Below are positions 7,978 through 16,940 of a stretch of DNA of 21,864 bases, piece after piece (position 1 is the first letter of the stretch; every line of letters begins with the position of its first letter). Both the position numbers and the translations under genes were made by a program. The stretch is from an uncultured Bacteroidia bacterium (GTDB lineage Bacteria; Bacteroidota; Bacteroidia; Bacteroidales; UBA932). Under the pieces are notes generated by a model. It had not been told where the DNA came from and searched no databases. It saw nothing but the letters and a program-made list of their open reading frames with translations. The stretch spans positions 1 through 21,864 of the forward strand of contig CADBMK010000018.1 in assembly GCA_902795785.1 (NCBI GenBank). The letters are read 5' to 3'.

Positions 7978-8026
7978 AAAAACTATGTTTAACAAAAAAA
8001 AGAACGAACGAACTGACAATATACTT

Positions 8027-9691
8027 ATGGAAGAATTTAAATTTCAATCGGTCAATAAACTCTTTGAAAAGAGCTTCAGAGAGAACTGGGACAGACCGGC
8101 CCTTTCAAACTATCAGGGTGTAACCTTGAATTACAACGATGTGGCAAGACGCATCGCCAAACTTCAGATTGCATTCGAGCAGTGCGGTCTTGTCAAGGGT
8201 GACAAGGTTGCCCTGTGCGGACGCAACCAGGCCAACTGGGGCGTCAGCTTCCTTGCCGCACTCACCTACGGTGCGGTTCCGGTTCCTATTCTCCACGAAT
8301 TCAAGCCGGGAAACATCCACTACCTTGTAAACCATTCAGAAGCGAAGGTACTCTTCGTTGACGATTATATCTGGGAACAGCTCAACATCGAGGAGATGCC
8401 GGACGTATACGTTGTAGTCCAGATCAACACGTTCAAGTTTCTCTACGCCAAGAACGAACAGCTTCTTGACGTCAGGGCCCACCTCAACGAGAGCTTTGGT
8501 AAGAAGTATCCTGACAACTTCGAGCCTAAGGACGTGGTTTACTACGAGGACTCTGCGGACGAACTCGCAGTAATCAACTACACTTCAGGTTCATCAGGAT
8601 TCTCAAAGGGAGTAATGATTCCATACAGGGCTCTCTTCTCAAACATGAGCTTTGCATGCCACTATGCAGACCTTCCTCTGACCAACAAGAGCCAGGTGGT
8701 TTCAATGCTTCCTATGGCCCATATGTACGGAATGATGTTCGAATTCCTCTATGAGATGAAGCTCGGCTGCCACGTGCACTTCCTTACACGCGTTCCAAGT
8801 CCTAAGATTATCATGCAGGCATTCGCCGAAATCCATCCGGACGTAATTATCGCCGTACCTCTGGTTATTGAGAAAATATACAAGTCAAAGCTGAAGCCTA
8901 TCATTGACAGGAACAGAATTTTCTTCAACCTCCCTATCCTTGACAAGATTCTTCTCGGAAAGGTCAGGAACGAGCTCATCAACACCTTTGGAGGCAAATT
9001 CGACGAGGTCATCCTGGGAGGAGCAGCATTCAACCCTGAGGTTGAATCATTCTTCAAGAAGATACAGTTCCCTTATACGGTGGGTTACGGCATGACAGAG
9101 GCCGCGCCTATCCTCGCATATGCGCACTGGGACAAGGCTAAGCTTTATTCCTGCGGCAAATGCGCGCCATACATGCAGATAAGGATTGACTCGGAAGATC
9201 CACAGACCATCTCAGGAGAGGTTCAGGTCAAGGGACCTAACGTCATGCTCGGCTACTACAAGAACGAGAAGGCTACGGCCGACGCCTTCACCGAAGACGG
9301 CTGGTTCCGTACCGGAGACATGGGTATCATCGACGCTGACGGTTACCTCTTCCTCAGGGGACGTTCAAAGTGCATGATCCTCGGACCTTCAGGTCAGAAC
9401 ATCTATCCGGAGGAGCTTGAGGGCGTTGTAAACAACGTCACCTATGTGGTTGATTCACTCGTAATCGACGATCACGGCACAATCACAGCCCTCATCTACC
9501 CTGACTACCACACGGCCGAAGCCGACGGTCTGTCAAGGGAGCAGCTTGAGAAGAGGCTTATCGATTCCCTTCCGGAAATCAACAAGGAGCTTCCTAAGTA
9601 CGCACAGATCAAGAAGATGGAATTCCTTCCTGAGGACTTCGAAAGAACTCCTAAGAAGAGCATCAAGAGATATCTCTATCAGAGAAACTAG
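8027..9691 (+). CDS. AMP-dependent acyl-CoA synthetase / long-chain fatty acid-CoA ligase family
   Basis: An adenylate-forming enzyme that would activate a carboxylic acid, probably a fatty acid, as acyl-AMP and then acyl-CoA. The start is set at 8027 (554 aa) because family members begin close to MEEFKFQSVNKLFEKSF; the frame is open to an ATG at 7985, which would add 14 Lys/Asn-rich residues. The ATP-binding P-loop is NYTSGSSGFSKG (about 184-195), with the adenylation motif YGMTEAAPI and the hinge/GWFRTGDMG motif downstream. The C-terminal domain ends with a Lys-containing TPKKSIKRYLY, matching the position of the catalytic Lys of the family. The substrate cannot be told from sequence. It is followed 13 nt later by the dCMP deaminase gene. 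Confidence 0.9.
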   Translation: MEEFKFQSVNKLFEKSFRENWDRPALSNYQGVTLNYNDVARRIAKLQIAFEQCGLVKGDKVALCGRNQANWGVSFLAALTYGAVPVPILHEFKPGNIHYLVNHSEAKVLFVDDYIWEQLNIEEMPDVYVVVQINTFKFLYAKNEQLLDVRAHLNESFGKKYPDNFEPKDVVYYEDSADELAVINYTSGSSGFSKGVMIPYRALFSNMSFACHYADLPLTNKSQVVSMLPMAHMYGMMFEFLYEMKLGCHVHFLTRVPSPKIIMQAFAEIHPDVIIAVPLVIEKIYKSKLKPIIDRNRIFFNLPILDKILLGKVRNELINTFGGKFDEVILGGAAFNPEVESFFKKIQFPYTVGYGMTEAAPILAYAHWDKAKLYSCGKCAPYMQIRIDSEDPQTISGEVQVKGPNVMLGYYKNEKATADAFTEDGWFRTGDMGIIDADGYLFLRGRSKCMILGPSGQNIYPEELEGVVNNVTYVVDSLVIDDHGTITALIYPDYHTAEADGLSREQLEKRLIDSLPEINKELPKYAQIKKMEFLPEDFERTPKKSIKRYLYQRN

Positions 9692-9704
9692 AACCCTGTC
9701 CTAA

Positions 9705-10109
9705 ATGGAAAAGTTTGACGAAAGATACATTGAAATGGCATCGGTATGGGCTAAGAACTCATACTGCAAGAGGCGTCAGGTCGGAGCGCTCATCGTAAAG
9801 AACAGAATGATCATTTCTGACGGTTACAACGGAACCCCGTCGGGGTTCGAGAACCAGTGCGAGGATGAAAACGGAGTCACGAAGCCGTACGTCCTTCACG
9901 CGGAAGCCAATGCCATCACCAAGGTAGCCAAGTCGGGCAACAGCAGCGAGGGTGCAACCCTGTTCGTTACAGCCTCTCCCTGTCTCGAGTGCGCCAAACT
10001 TATTATCCAGGCAGGTATCAAAAGGGTCGTCTATCGTGACGAATACCGTCTCACCGACGGTATTGACCTTCTGAAAAGGGCGGGAATCATTGTAGAAAAA
10101 GTTGACTAA
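9705..10109 (+). CDS. dCMP deaminase (ComEB-like cytidine/deoxycytidylate deaminase)
   Basis: A 134-residue zinc-dependent deaminase, most like deoxycytidylate deaminase, which turns dCMP into dUMP for dTTP synthesis. The zinc site is HAE (His65, Glu67 as proton shuttle) with PCLEC (Cys93, Cys96). RQVGALIV and the GYNGTPSG loop at 40-47 are typical of dCMP deaminases, as opposed to cytidine or tRNA deaminases. The start lies 13 nt after the acyl-CoA synthetase gene. The protease gene ATG follows directly after the stop codon. A ComEB name refers to sequence family and not to a proven role in competence. Confidence 0.9.
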   Translation: MEKFDERYIEMASVWAKNSYCKRRQVGALIVKNRMIISDGYNGTPSGFENQCEDENGVTKPYVLHAEANAITKVAKSGNSSEGATLFVTASPCLECAKLIIQAGIKRVVYRDEYRLTDGIDLLKRAGIIVEKVD

Positions 10110-10110
10110 G

Positions 10111-11682
10111 ATGTTCCAGAAGAGAATTTCATCAGTATGGGTTGCTCTGATGGGCATCGCTATAGGAGTTCTTGCTGTACTGACCGCACAGAAGATTTCC
10201 CAGAAAAGACATCTCACTGACGTCCGCTACCGGGATTGGCGCAAGCTTAACCTGATCCTGGATCAGATAGAGAACAATTACGTAGACACAATTGACGTTA
10301 AAGGTATGACCGACGCCGCCATCGTGGCGGCGCTGGCCAAACTTGACCCGCACTCAATCTATATTCCACCGGTTGAACTCGAAGAGAGCGAGACCGAACT
10401 GAACGGAAACTTCGACGGCATCGGAATCCAGTTCAACGTACCAAACGATACGGCAATCGTCCTGGAAGTCATCCCGGGCGGACCGTCCGAAAAGATCGGT
10501 CTCCAGCAGGGAGACAGGATCCTGAAGGTTGACGAGACCGAAATAGCCGGAGTCAATTTCCCACAGGACAGCATGGTAAGGAGAATCAAGGGCCCGGCAG
10601 GCTCAAAGGTCACTGTCACCGTGCTGAGAAAAGGTGAGAAGATTCCGTTTGAAATCACCCGCGGAAAGATTCCTATCCACTGCGTTGACGCATCGTTCAT
10701 GATCAACGACACCACAGGATACATCCGCCTGAGCAAATTCTCAAGAAACACCTACACTGAGTTCATCAAGGCCAGCAAGGACCTTCTCGACAAGGGAATG
10801 AAGAAGCTTGTCTTCGACCTCAGGGACAATACGGGAGGATACCTGGACCAGGCCCTTCTTCTTAGCAACCTCTTTCTGGAAAAGGGAGAACCTATCGTCT
10901 ATATGGAGGGTCTCCACAGGAAGAAGGAGGAATACAAGGCCGACGGCAAAGGATTCCTCAAGGACATCAGCGTCTCAGTCCTCATAAACGAGACCACGGC
11001 TTCATCAAGCGAGATCTTCTCGGGAGCCATTCAGGACAACGACAGGGGCAGGATCATAGGCCGCAGGTCATTCGGCAAGGGCCTTGTCCAGGAACCGCTT
11101 TACTTCTCTGACGGCTCTGCCGTCAGAATCACGGTGGCCCGTTTCCACACCCCTTCCGGAAGATGCATTCAGAAGCCTTACTCAGACGATTACAATTACG
11201 ACATCTACAAGCGTTATGCAGGCGGAGAAATGTTCGTGGCCGATTCCATGAAAGTTGATACAACGGAGGCTTTCAAGACCAGAGCCGGACGTACAGTCTA
11301 TGGCGGCGGCGGAATCATTCCTGACATCTTCGTTCCTGTAGATACCACCAGGGCCACCCCATACCACATCGCCTGCAACAAGAAGGCTACCGCCATGAGG
11401 TTCGCATCAGCGATGGCCGACGTTTACCGCGTAAAACTCTCCAAAATCGACGATTACAAAGAATTGGAGGCTTTCCTCGATTCAATGGGAATACCGTCCA
11501 GATTCAGGGCTTTTGCGGCAAATAAGGACGGCCTTACATGCGGACAAAAAGAATGGGACGAGACAGCTCAGTATCTCATCCCACAAGTCCGTGCGCTGAT
11601 AGCCAGATATTCAAAGCTTGGCGACAACGCTTTCTATAAGATGTATCTCTCTATCGATCCGGTTATCGCGGCTGCCCTGTAA
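10111..11682 (+). CDS. C-terminal processing peptidase, S41 family with PDZ domain
   Basis: A 523-residue serine protease of the CtpA/Prc type, anchored by an N-terminal transmembrane or signal segment (residues 6-26) and acting outside the cytoplasm. A PDZ domain lies at about 90-175 (GIGIQFNV, PGGPSEKIGLQQGDRILKV). The S41 catalytic core includes DLRDNTGGYLD (236-246). The expected Ser/Lys dyad is Ser298 in TTASSSEIF and Lys323 in SFGKG, 25 residues apart as in other family members. A C-terminal ~100-residue extension follows. The ATG at 10111 is chosen; a TTG 9 nt upstream would overlap the deaminase gene. The 3' end overlaps argH (opposite strand) by 20 nt. Confidence 0.92.
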   Translation: MFQKRISSVWVALMGIAIGVLAVLTAQKISQKRHLTDVRYRDWRKLNLILDQIENNYVDTIDVKGMTDAAIVAALAKLDPHSIYIPPVELEESETELNGNFDGIGIQFNVPNDTAIVLEVIPGGPSEKIGLQQGDRILKVDETEIAGVNFPQDSMVRRIKGPAGSKVTVTVLRKGEKIPFEITRGKIPIHCVDASFMINDTTGYIRLSKFSRNTYTEFIKASKDLLDKGMKKLVFDLRDNTGGYLDQALLLSNLFLEKGEPIVYMEGLHRKKEEYKADGKGFLKDISVSVLINETTASSSEIFSGAIQDNDRGRIIGRRSFGKGLVQEPLYFSDGSAVRITVARFHTPSGRCIQKPYSDDYNYDIYKRYAGGEMFVADSMKVDTTEAFKTRAGRTVYGGGGIIPDIFVPVDTTRATPYHIACNKKATAMRFASAMADVYRVKLSKIDDYKELEAFLDSMGIPSRFRAFAANKDGLTCGQKEWDETAQYLIPQVRALIARYSKLGDNAFYKMYLSIDPVIAAAL

Positions 11683-13003
11683 GTGCCTCTACCGCCTTCG
11701 CAACCTTGTCGAAGGTGAAAGAGCCCAGCACCTTATCCATCTTGGCCGCAACCTTGTCGTTGCAAAGATTTCCGATTGACCCTTCGTGAGTATGGGCCAG
11801 GGTTCCGTGATACTCGAACTCTCCCCTCTCGACGGCCATTCCAACCTGCTTGTAAGCATCCCTGAACGGAACGCCTTCCTTTACAAGGTGGTTGACCTCC
11901 TCAACTGTGAAGGCCAGTTTGTACCTGGAATCTTCCATAAGATGATCCGTCACTTCCATATTGTCGATTGCAAACTCGGCAATGTCCAGGCAGTCGTTCA
12001 TTTCCTTGAACATTGGGATGAACACCTCCTTGATTATCTGAAGGTCACGGAAATAACCTGAAGGAAGGTTTGTGGTGATCATTCGGATGGTATTTGGAAT
12101 GCTGTTAATCCTGTTGCAGTGGGCCCTTATGAGCTCAAACACGTCCGGATTCTTCTTGTGAGGCATGATGCTGGACCCCGTAGTGAGGTTGTTCGGAAGA
12201 TGTACGAAGCCGAAATTCTGGCTGCAGTACATACAGCAGTCGAATGCGAGTTTTCCGAGGGTCTCGGCAATTGAAGCATAGGCAAACGAGATTACCCTCT
12301 CCGTCTTACCACGTCCCATCTGGGCGTAAACCACGTTGTAGTCAAGGTCATCGAAGCCCAGAAGCCTGGTTGTAAGCGTCCTGTTGAGTGGAGCTGACGA
12401 GCCGTAACCGGCAGCCGAACCCAGAGGGTTCTGATTGGTCACGTCCCAGGCAGCCTTCATAACTGCCATATCATCCGCGAGGCTCTCCGCATAGGCTCCG
12501 AACCAGAGGCCGAAACTTGAAGGCATCGCAACCTGAAGATGGGTGTAACCCGGCATCAGCACATCCTTGTACTGCTCGCTCTTTGCCTGAAGGCTGTCGA
12601 AGAGGGCCTTTACCTTACCCACGGTCTTCTCAATCTCTGCACGGGCGTAAAGTTTCAGGTCAACGAGGACCTGGTCATTGCGCGAGCGGCCCGTATGAAC
12701 CTTCTTGCCTATATCGCCAAGCTTGCGCGTAAGCATCAGTTCCACCTGGGAATGGACATCCTCTATATCGTCTTCGATGACAAATTTGCCATCCCTGGCC
12801 TCCTTGTAGAGAGCCTTGAGTTCAGGAAGGAGTTTGGAAAGGTCCTCGGAGCTCAGAAGCCCCACGCTTTCAAGCATGGTAATGTGGGCCATCGTGCCCA
12901 TAATATCGTAAGGTGCAAGGAAAAGATCGAGTTCACGGTCAAGTCCGACAGTGAAGGTGTCTATCTTCTCATCCACATTGAATCCCTTGTCCCAAAGTTT
13001 CAT
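11663..13003 (-). CDS. argH: Argininosuccinate lyase
   Basis: The last enzyme of arginine synthesis, splitting argininosuccinate into arginine and fumarate. The 446-residue protein belongs to the fumarase/aspartase superfamily and has HTGRSRNDQV, the family signature GSSIMPHKKNP (which bears the mobile catalytic loop) and the C-terminal GTLAHTHEGSIGNL. It is the final gene of the arginine operon; its ATG overlaps the argE TGA by 4 nt (ATGA). No terminator was seen at its 3' end, which lies inside the 3' end of the convergent protease gene. Confidence 0.95.
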   Translation of the reverse strand: MKLWDKGFNVDEKIDTFTVGLDRELDLFLAPYDIMGTMAHITMLESVGLLSSEDLSKLLPELKALYKEARDGKFVIEDDIEDVHSQVELMLTRKLGDIGKKVHTGRSRNDQVLVDLKLYARAEIEKTVGKVKALFDSLQAKSEQYKDVLMPGYTHLQVAMPSSFGLWFGAYAESLADDMAVMKAAWDVTNQNPLGSAAGYGSSAPLNRTLTTRLLGFDDLDYNVVYAQMGRGKTERVISFAYASIAETLGKLAFDCCMYCSQNFGFVHLPNNLTTGSSIMPHKKNPDVFELIRAHCNRINSIPNTIRMITTNLPSGYFRDLQIIKEVFIPMFKEMNDCLDIAEFAIDNMEVTDHLMEDSRYKLAFTVEEVNHLVKEGVPFRDAYKQVGMAVERGEFEYHGTLAHTHEGSIGNLCNDKVAAKMDKVLGSFTFDKVAKAVEALTGQPR

Positions 13004-14046
13004 ATCGAAAGATTATCTAAAAGGTTTACGTAAATCTTGATTCCCTCCTCAATCTCCGAGAGGAGGATGTACTCGTCGGCCATATGGCTGCGGGCCGAAT
13101 CGCCCGGACCTATTTTGATGGTCGTGAACGGTGAAAGCGTCTGGTTGCTGCAGGTAGGACTGCCGAAGGCTGTAAGTCCGAGGGACAGGCCGCGCTTTAC
13201 CACCGGATGGTCCTGGCTGATATGGGAGGCTCCCAGACGGGTCGAGCGCTCCTTTACCTCACATTTAACCTGAGTCTTGATATATTCCAGAAGTTCCTTG
13301 TTGGAATAAAGGCCGTTTGAGCGGACGTCAACCACAAATGTGCAGGTATCCGGCACCACGTTGTGCTGGGTTCCCGCATTTATCATCGTGACGCTGGTCT
13401 TCACAGGTCCCAGGAATTCGGATACCTTAGGGAAGGTAAACGTTCGGAACCATTCGATATCGGGCAGGGCCTCGTAAATCGCATTGATTCCCTCGTTCCT
13501 GGCTGCGTGTCCGCTCTTGCCGCGGGCCGTGCAGTCAAGGACCATCAGTCCCCTCTCCGCTACCGCCATCTGCATCCTGGTAGGTTCACCCATCACTCCA
13601 AGGTCTATATGTCCGATCTCAGGGAAGATGAGTTCTATGCCGGTCTTGCCGCAGACTTCCTCCTCGGCTGTGGCGCTCCATATCAGATTGTACGGCTGGG
13701 GTCTGGACGTAAGTCTCAGATAAGCCTCCAGAAGGGAAACCACGCTGGCGCCGTCGTCATTGCTTCCCAGGCCATAAAGGACGCCGTCCTCAATATCTGC
13801 GCTGAACGGATTCCTGGTGTAGCTTGCCGCAGGTTTGACCGTGTCTATATGGGCGTTCAGAAGGATCGTCGGCTTGGCCGGATCCGCCTCTGCGCAAATC
13901 CACAGGTTATTGCCCTTCCTTTTTGGAGAAAGGCCGTGACTCTTGAGCCAGCTCTCGAGAAAAACGCACACGGCGGTCTCTTCCCTGCTGACCGAAGGAA
14001 TCCGGATCATCCCCTGAAGGAGTTCTGTAAGCTCTTTAAGTTCCAT
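13000..14046 (-). CDS. argE: M20-family N-acyl amino acid deacylase, probably N-succinylcitrulline or N-acyl-ornithine deacylase
   Basis: A 348-residue zinc peptidase-family protein (ArgE/DapE group). Visible metal and catalytic residues are HIDTV (His66, Asp68), GSNDDGA (Asp97), TAEEEV (Glu128/129) and GEPT (Glu154). It is shorter than E. coli ArgE (383 aa). In organisms with an N-succinylornithine transcarbamylase, the acyl group must be removed after carbamylation, so the expected substrate is N-succinylcitrulline; this is inferred from the neighbouring argF'. It overlaps argB by 1 nt (TAATG) and argH by 4 nt. A DapE-like role in lysine synthesis is unlikely given the context. Confidence 0.88.
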   Translation of the reverse strand: MELKELTELLQGMIRIPSVSREETAVCVFLESWLKSHGLSPKRKGNNLWICAEADPAKPTILLNAHIDTVKPAASYTRNPFSADIEDGVLYGLGSNDDGASVVSLLEAYLRLTSRPQPYNLIWSATAEEEVCGKTGIELIFPEIGHIDLGVMGEPTRMQMAVAERGLMVLDCTARGKSGHAARNEGINAIYEALPDIEWFRTFTFPKVSEFLGPVKTSVTMINAGTQHNVVPDTCTFVVDVRSNGLYSNKELLEYIKTQVKCEVKERSTRLGASHISQDHPVVKRGLSLGLTAFGSPTCSNQTLSPFTTIKIGPGDSARSHMADEYILLSEIEEGIKIYVNLLDNLSI

Positions 14047-14843
14047 TATTCGATTGTGGTTCCCTCCGATTTTCCAAGTTCATCAGCCTTGGTGATTACC
14101 ACCTTCCTGACCCCCTTGTCAATTGCATCGAAGGCATTGTCAAGCTTCGGAATCATGCCGCCGGCTATGGTGCCGTCAGCCTTATACTTCTCAAAATCCT
14201 CCCTTGTGATCCTGGAGATGACGCTTTCATCATCGTCCGGATTGGAAAGGACTCCCTTCTTCTCAAAACAGAATGTCAGGGTAACGTCGAAGTGCTTTGC
14301 AAGGGCCTTGGCTGCCTCGGACGCGATGGTGTCGGCATTCGTATTCAGAAGATTTCCATTGCCGTCATGCGTAAGCGGCGCCAGGACAGGAACGACTCCC
14401 TTTGCGATAAGGTCGGCAAGGATGTCGGAATCCACCGCCTTCACATCGCCCACGTATCCGTAATCCACATCCTGAACGCTGCCGTCGGCAAATTTCACCT
14501 TCTTGAGCGGTCTCTTTGCGGAAAGCATATAGCCGAGGTCGGCTCCGGTAAGTCCTAATGCGTTCACGCCGAGGGCCTGAAGTTTGGCCACTACATTCTT
14601 GTTAACGAGTCCGCCATAGACCATCGTGACCACCTGAAGCATATCTTCGTCGGTCACGCGGCGTCCCTCAATCATCTTGCTCTCGATGCCGAGGGAAGCG
14701 GCCACCTTGGTTGCCCTTCTGCCACCTCCGTGCACCAGAACCTTGAGGCCTTCAAGACCGGCGAAAGCCTTCAGCAACTGCTGCAGGCTTTCCGGTTCTT
14801 CGACGACTGCGCCGCCAACTTTAATAACGTTGAGTTTTGTCAT
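14046..14843 (-). CDS. argB: N-acyl-glutamate kinase (acetylglutamate kinase family)
   Basis: A 265-residue amino acid kinase that phosphorylates N-acetyl- or N-succinyl-glutamate, the second step of the pathway. It shows KVGGAVVE (Lys8 region), the VHGGGRRATKVAASLG nucleotide/substrate loop (37-52) and the RRVTDEDML element (61-69). It overlaps argF' upstream and argE downstream by 1 nt each (TAATG). I see no N-terminal helix of the kind found in arginine-sensitive hexameric forms, so feedback inhibition by arginine at this enzyme is doubtful. Confidence 0.94.
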   Translation of the reverse strand: MTKLNVIKVGGAVVEEPESLQQLLKAFAGLEGLKVLVHGGGRRATKVAASLGIESKMIEGRRVTDEDMLQVVTMVYGGLVNKNVVAKLQALGVNALGLTGADLGYMLSAKRPLKKVKFADGSVQDVDYGYVGDVKAVDSDILADLIAKGVVPVLAPLTHDGNGNLLNTNADTIASEAAKALAKHFDVTLTFCFEKKGVLSNPDDDESVISRITREDFEKYKADGTIAGGMIPKLDNAFDAIDKGVRKVVITKADELGKSEGTTIE

Positions 14844-15811
14844 TATTTGTCAAGCGATTCAAGCATTCTTTTCATTACTACCTGAGCTGAAATCTCACGG
14901 TTGGCAGCCTCAGGGATAACAAGCGATGTAGGAGCGTCAATCACCTCGTCAGTCACGATCATATTTCGGCGGACAGGCAGACAGTGCATGAAGAAGGCGT
15001 TGTTGGTAACGGCCATCTGGCGTGCGCCAACCGTCCAGTCCATATCCTTGCAGACCACCTTTCCGTAATCCTCAGGATTAGTGACTCCAGGGTTGCTCCA
15101 GTTCTTTGCGTAAATGAAGTCTGCGCCTTCAAAAGCCTTCATCTGGTCGTACTCGATCCTGCTGCCGCGGGTGAACTTAGGATCCAGTTCATATCCCTTT
15201 GGATGGGTAATCACAAAATCCACATCGGCTGCGCTCATCCACTCTGCGAAGCTGTTTGGAACTGCCTGAGGGAGGGCTTTCGGATGCGGTGCCCAGCTGA
15301 GGACAACCTTAGGGCGCTTGTTGCGCTTGTATTCGTTGATTGTAATGAGATCGGCAAAGGCCTGGCAAGGATGAACCGTTGCAGACTCAAGGCTGATTAC
15401 AGGCTTTCCGCTGTATTTGACGAACTGCTCGAGGATTGTCTCGGCATAGTCAAACTCACGGTCCTCCAGGTGGGCGAAGCTGCGGACACCGATGATGTCA
15501 CAGTAGCTTGCCATCACCGGGATGGCTTCCTTGATATGCTCGCTCTTGTCACCGTCCATTACCACTCCCATTTCGGTTTCAAGCTTCCAGCTCTCCGCTC
15601 CGATGTTGAGCACGATAGGATGCATTCCAAGATTGAGGGCTGCCTTCTGGCTGCTGAGTCGGGTTCTGAGGGAGTTGTTGAAGAATACAAGCATGATAGT
15701 CTTGTCCTGACCGAGGTGCTTCCAGGCGAACCTGTTCTTCTTAACCTCCTCTGCTTCCTTGAGAGCGGCGTTAAGGTCTCCGATATCTTCTACGTGAAAG
15801 AAAGTCTTCAT
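14843..15811 (-). CDS. argF': N-succinylornithine carbamoyltransferase (SOTCase, ArgF')
   Basis: A 322-residue transcarbamylase of the Bacteroides SOTCase type, making N-succinylcitrulline from N-succinylornithine and carbamoyl phosphate. The carbamoyl-phosphate motif is FFNNSLRTR (43-51), and other SOTCase-like stretches are LETEMGVVMDGDK, TWAPHP-like SWAPHPKALPQAVPNSF and HCLPVRRNMIVTDEV. Residue 90, in DGDKSEH, is Ser. In the B. fragilis enzyme, as I recall it, this is Pro, and in acetylornithine enzymes it is Glu, so the residue here agrees with succinyl specificity but is unusual. It starts in a TAATG overlap with argD and ends in another with argB. Specificity by sequence alone is likely but not proven. 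Confidence 0.9.
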   Translation of the reverse strand: MKTFFHVEDIGDLNAALKEAEEVKKNRFAWKHLGQDKTIMLVFFNNSLRTRLSSQKAALNLGMHPIVLNIGAESWKLETEMGVVMDGDKSEHIKEAIPVMASYCDIIGVRSFAHLEDREFDYAETILEQFVKYSGKPVISLESATVHPCQAFADLITINEYKRNKRPKVVLSWAPHPKALPQAVPNSFAEWMSAADVDFVITHPKGYELDPKFTRGSRIEYDQMKAFEGADFIYAKNWSNPGVTNPEDYGKVVCKDMDWTVGARQMAVTNNAFFMHCLPVRRNMIVTDEVIDAPTSLVIPEAANREISAQVVMKRMLESLDK

Positions 15812-16935
15812 TACTTTATAATGTCTTTAAGTGAGTCGATGAAATACTGTGCGTCCTCCTCTGTCACGCACAAAGGTGCCAGCAGACGGATCATATTGGT
15901 TCCGGCAACTCCGGTGAAAATGTGCTTTTCAAAAAGAAGTTTGCGGCGGATTTCAGCGATTGGCTCGTTGAACTCGATACCGATCATAAGACCAGTTCCC
16001 CTGACCTCCTTGATCTTTGGTGACTGAGGAAGATGAGCCTTGATATACTCGCCTACCTTGTGGGCGTTGTCAGCAAGGTGTTCCTTCTCCATAATGTCCA
16101 GCACTGCGATTGCTCCGGCCATTGCCAGGTAGTTTCCTCCGAAAGTGGTTCCGAGACGGCCCTTGACGGCCTCGAACTCAGGTGAGATAAGGATACCGCC
16201 GCAAGGGAAACCGTTGCACATACCCTTTGCCATCGTAATGATGTCGGCCTTGATTCCTGCCCACTGGTGAGCGAAGAACTTACCGGTCCTGCCGTAGCCG
16301 CTCTGTACCTCGTCAAGGATGAGGACTGCGCCGTACTGCTTGCAAAGCTTTGAAAGAGTCTGGAGGAACCCGGCTGTAGGAGCGTGCATTCCGCCGACAC
16401 CCTGGATGCCCTCGATGATTACTCCGGCAACATCTCCGCCCTGGAGAACCTGCTCAACGGCAGCCGCGTCATTAAGGTCACAGAATGTCACCTTGTGATT
16501 TGCGTTGAACGGAGAGACAATCTTAGGATTGTCGGTAACAGCCACGGCACCGGATGTCCTTCCGTGGAAACTGTGATGGAAGGCGATGATCCTGTCCTTT
16601 CCTGTATGGAAAGAAGCCAGTTTCAAAGCGTTCTCATTTGACTCGGCTCCAGAATTATCAAGGAAGAGTGAATAATCCTCGTAACCGCTGGCCTTGCCAA
16701 GCTTGTGGGCGAGTTCAACCTGCAGAGGGTTGATCACGCTGTTTGAATAGAATCCTATCTTGTCAAGCTGAGCCTTGAGCGCAGCCACATAGTCAGGATG
16801 TGTATGGCCGACTGAGATAACGGCATGTCCACCGTAAAAATCAAGATATTCCTGTCCCTTGTCGTCCCATACATGCTGAAGATGGGCCTTCACAGGCACA
16901 ATATCAAAAAGTGAATAAACGTCGAATAAATTCAT
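15811..16935 (-). CDS. argD: Acylornithine aminotransferase
   Basis: A 374-residue class III PLP aminotransferase that makes N-acylornithine from the semialdehyde, with glutamate as amino donor. It shows NSGAESNENALKLA (94-107), FHGRTSGA (123-130), LILDEVQSGYGRTGKF (205-220) and the PLP-binding Lys237 in MAKGMCNGFPCGG. It lies 5 nt after argC and overlaps argF' by 1 nt. In this operon the substrate is probably N-succinylglutamate semialdehyde; the family also tolerates the acetyl form. Confidence 0.94.
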   Translation of the reverse strand: MNLFDVYSLFDIVPVKAHLQHVWDDKGQEYLDFYGGHAVISVGHTHPDYVAALKAQLDKIGFYSNSVINPLQVELAHKLGKASGYEDYSLFLDNSGAESNENALKLASFHTGKDRIIAFHHSFHGRTSGAVAVTDNPKIVSPFNANHKVTFCDLNDAAAVEQVLQGGDVAGVIIEGIQGVGGMHAPTAGFLQTLSKLCKQYGAVLILDEVQSGYGRTGKFFAHQWAGIKADIITMAKGMCNGFPCGGILISPEFEAVKGRLGTTFGGNYLAMAGAIAVLDIMEKEHLADNAHKVGEYIKAHLPQSPKIKEVRGTGLMIGIEFNEPIAEIRRKLLFEKHIFTGVAGTNMIRLLAPLCVTEEDAQYFIDSLKDIIK

Positions 16936-16940
16936 AATTA

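Noticed and set aside
10102..10110. TTG start for the S41 protease
   Set aside because: The ATG at 10111 gives a normal signal segment directly after the deaminase stop codon.
13363..14463. 366-codon plus-strand open frame antisense to argE and argB
   Set aside because: Both opposing genes carry all family motifs; the antisense product has no domain-like pattern.
14984..16027. 347-codon plus-strand open frame antisense to argF' and argD
   Set aside because: Shadow of two strongly supported enzymes, with His/Cys/Arg-rich sequence unlike a folded family.
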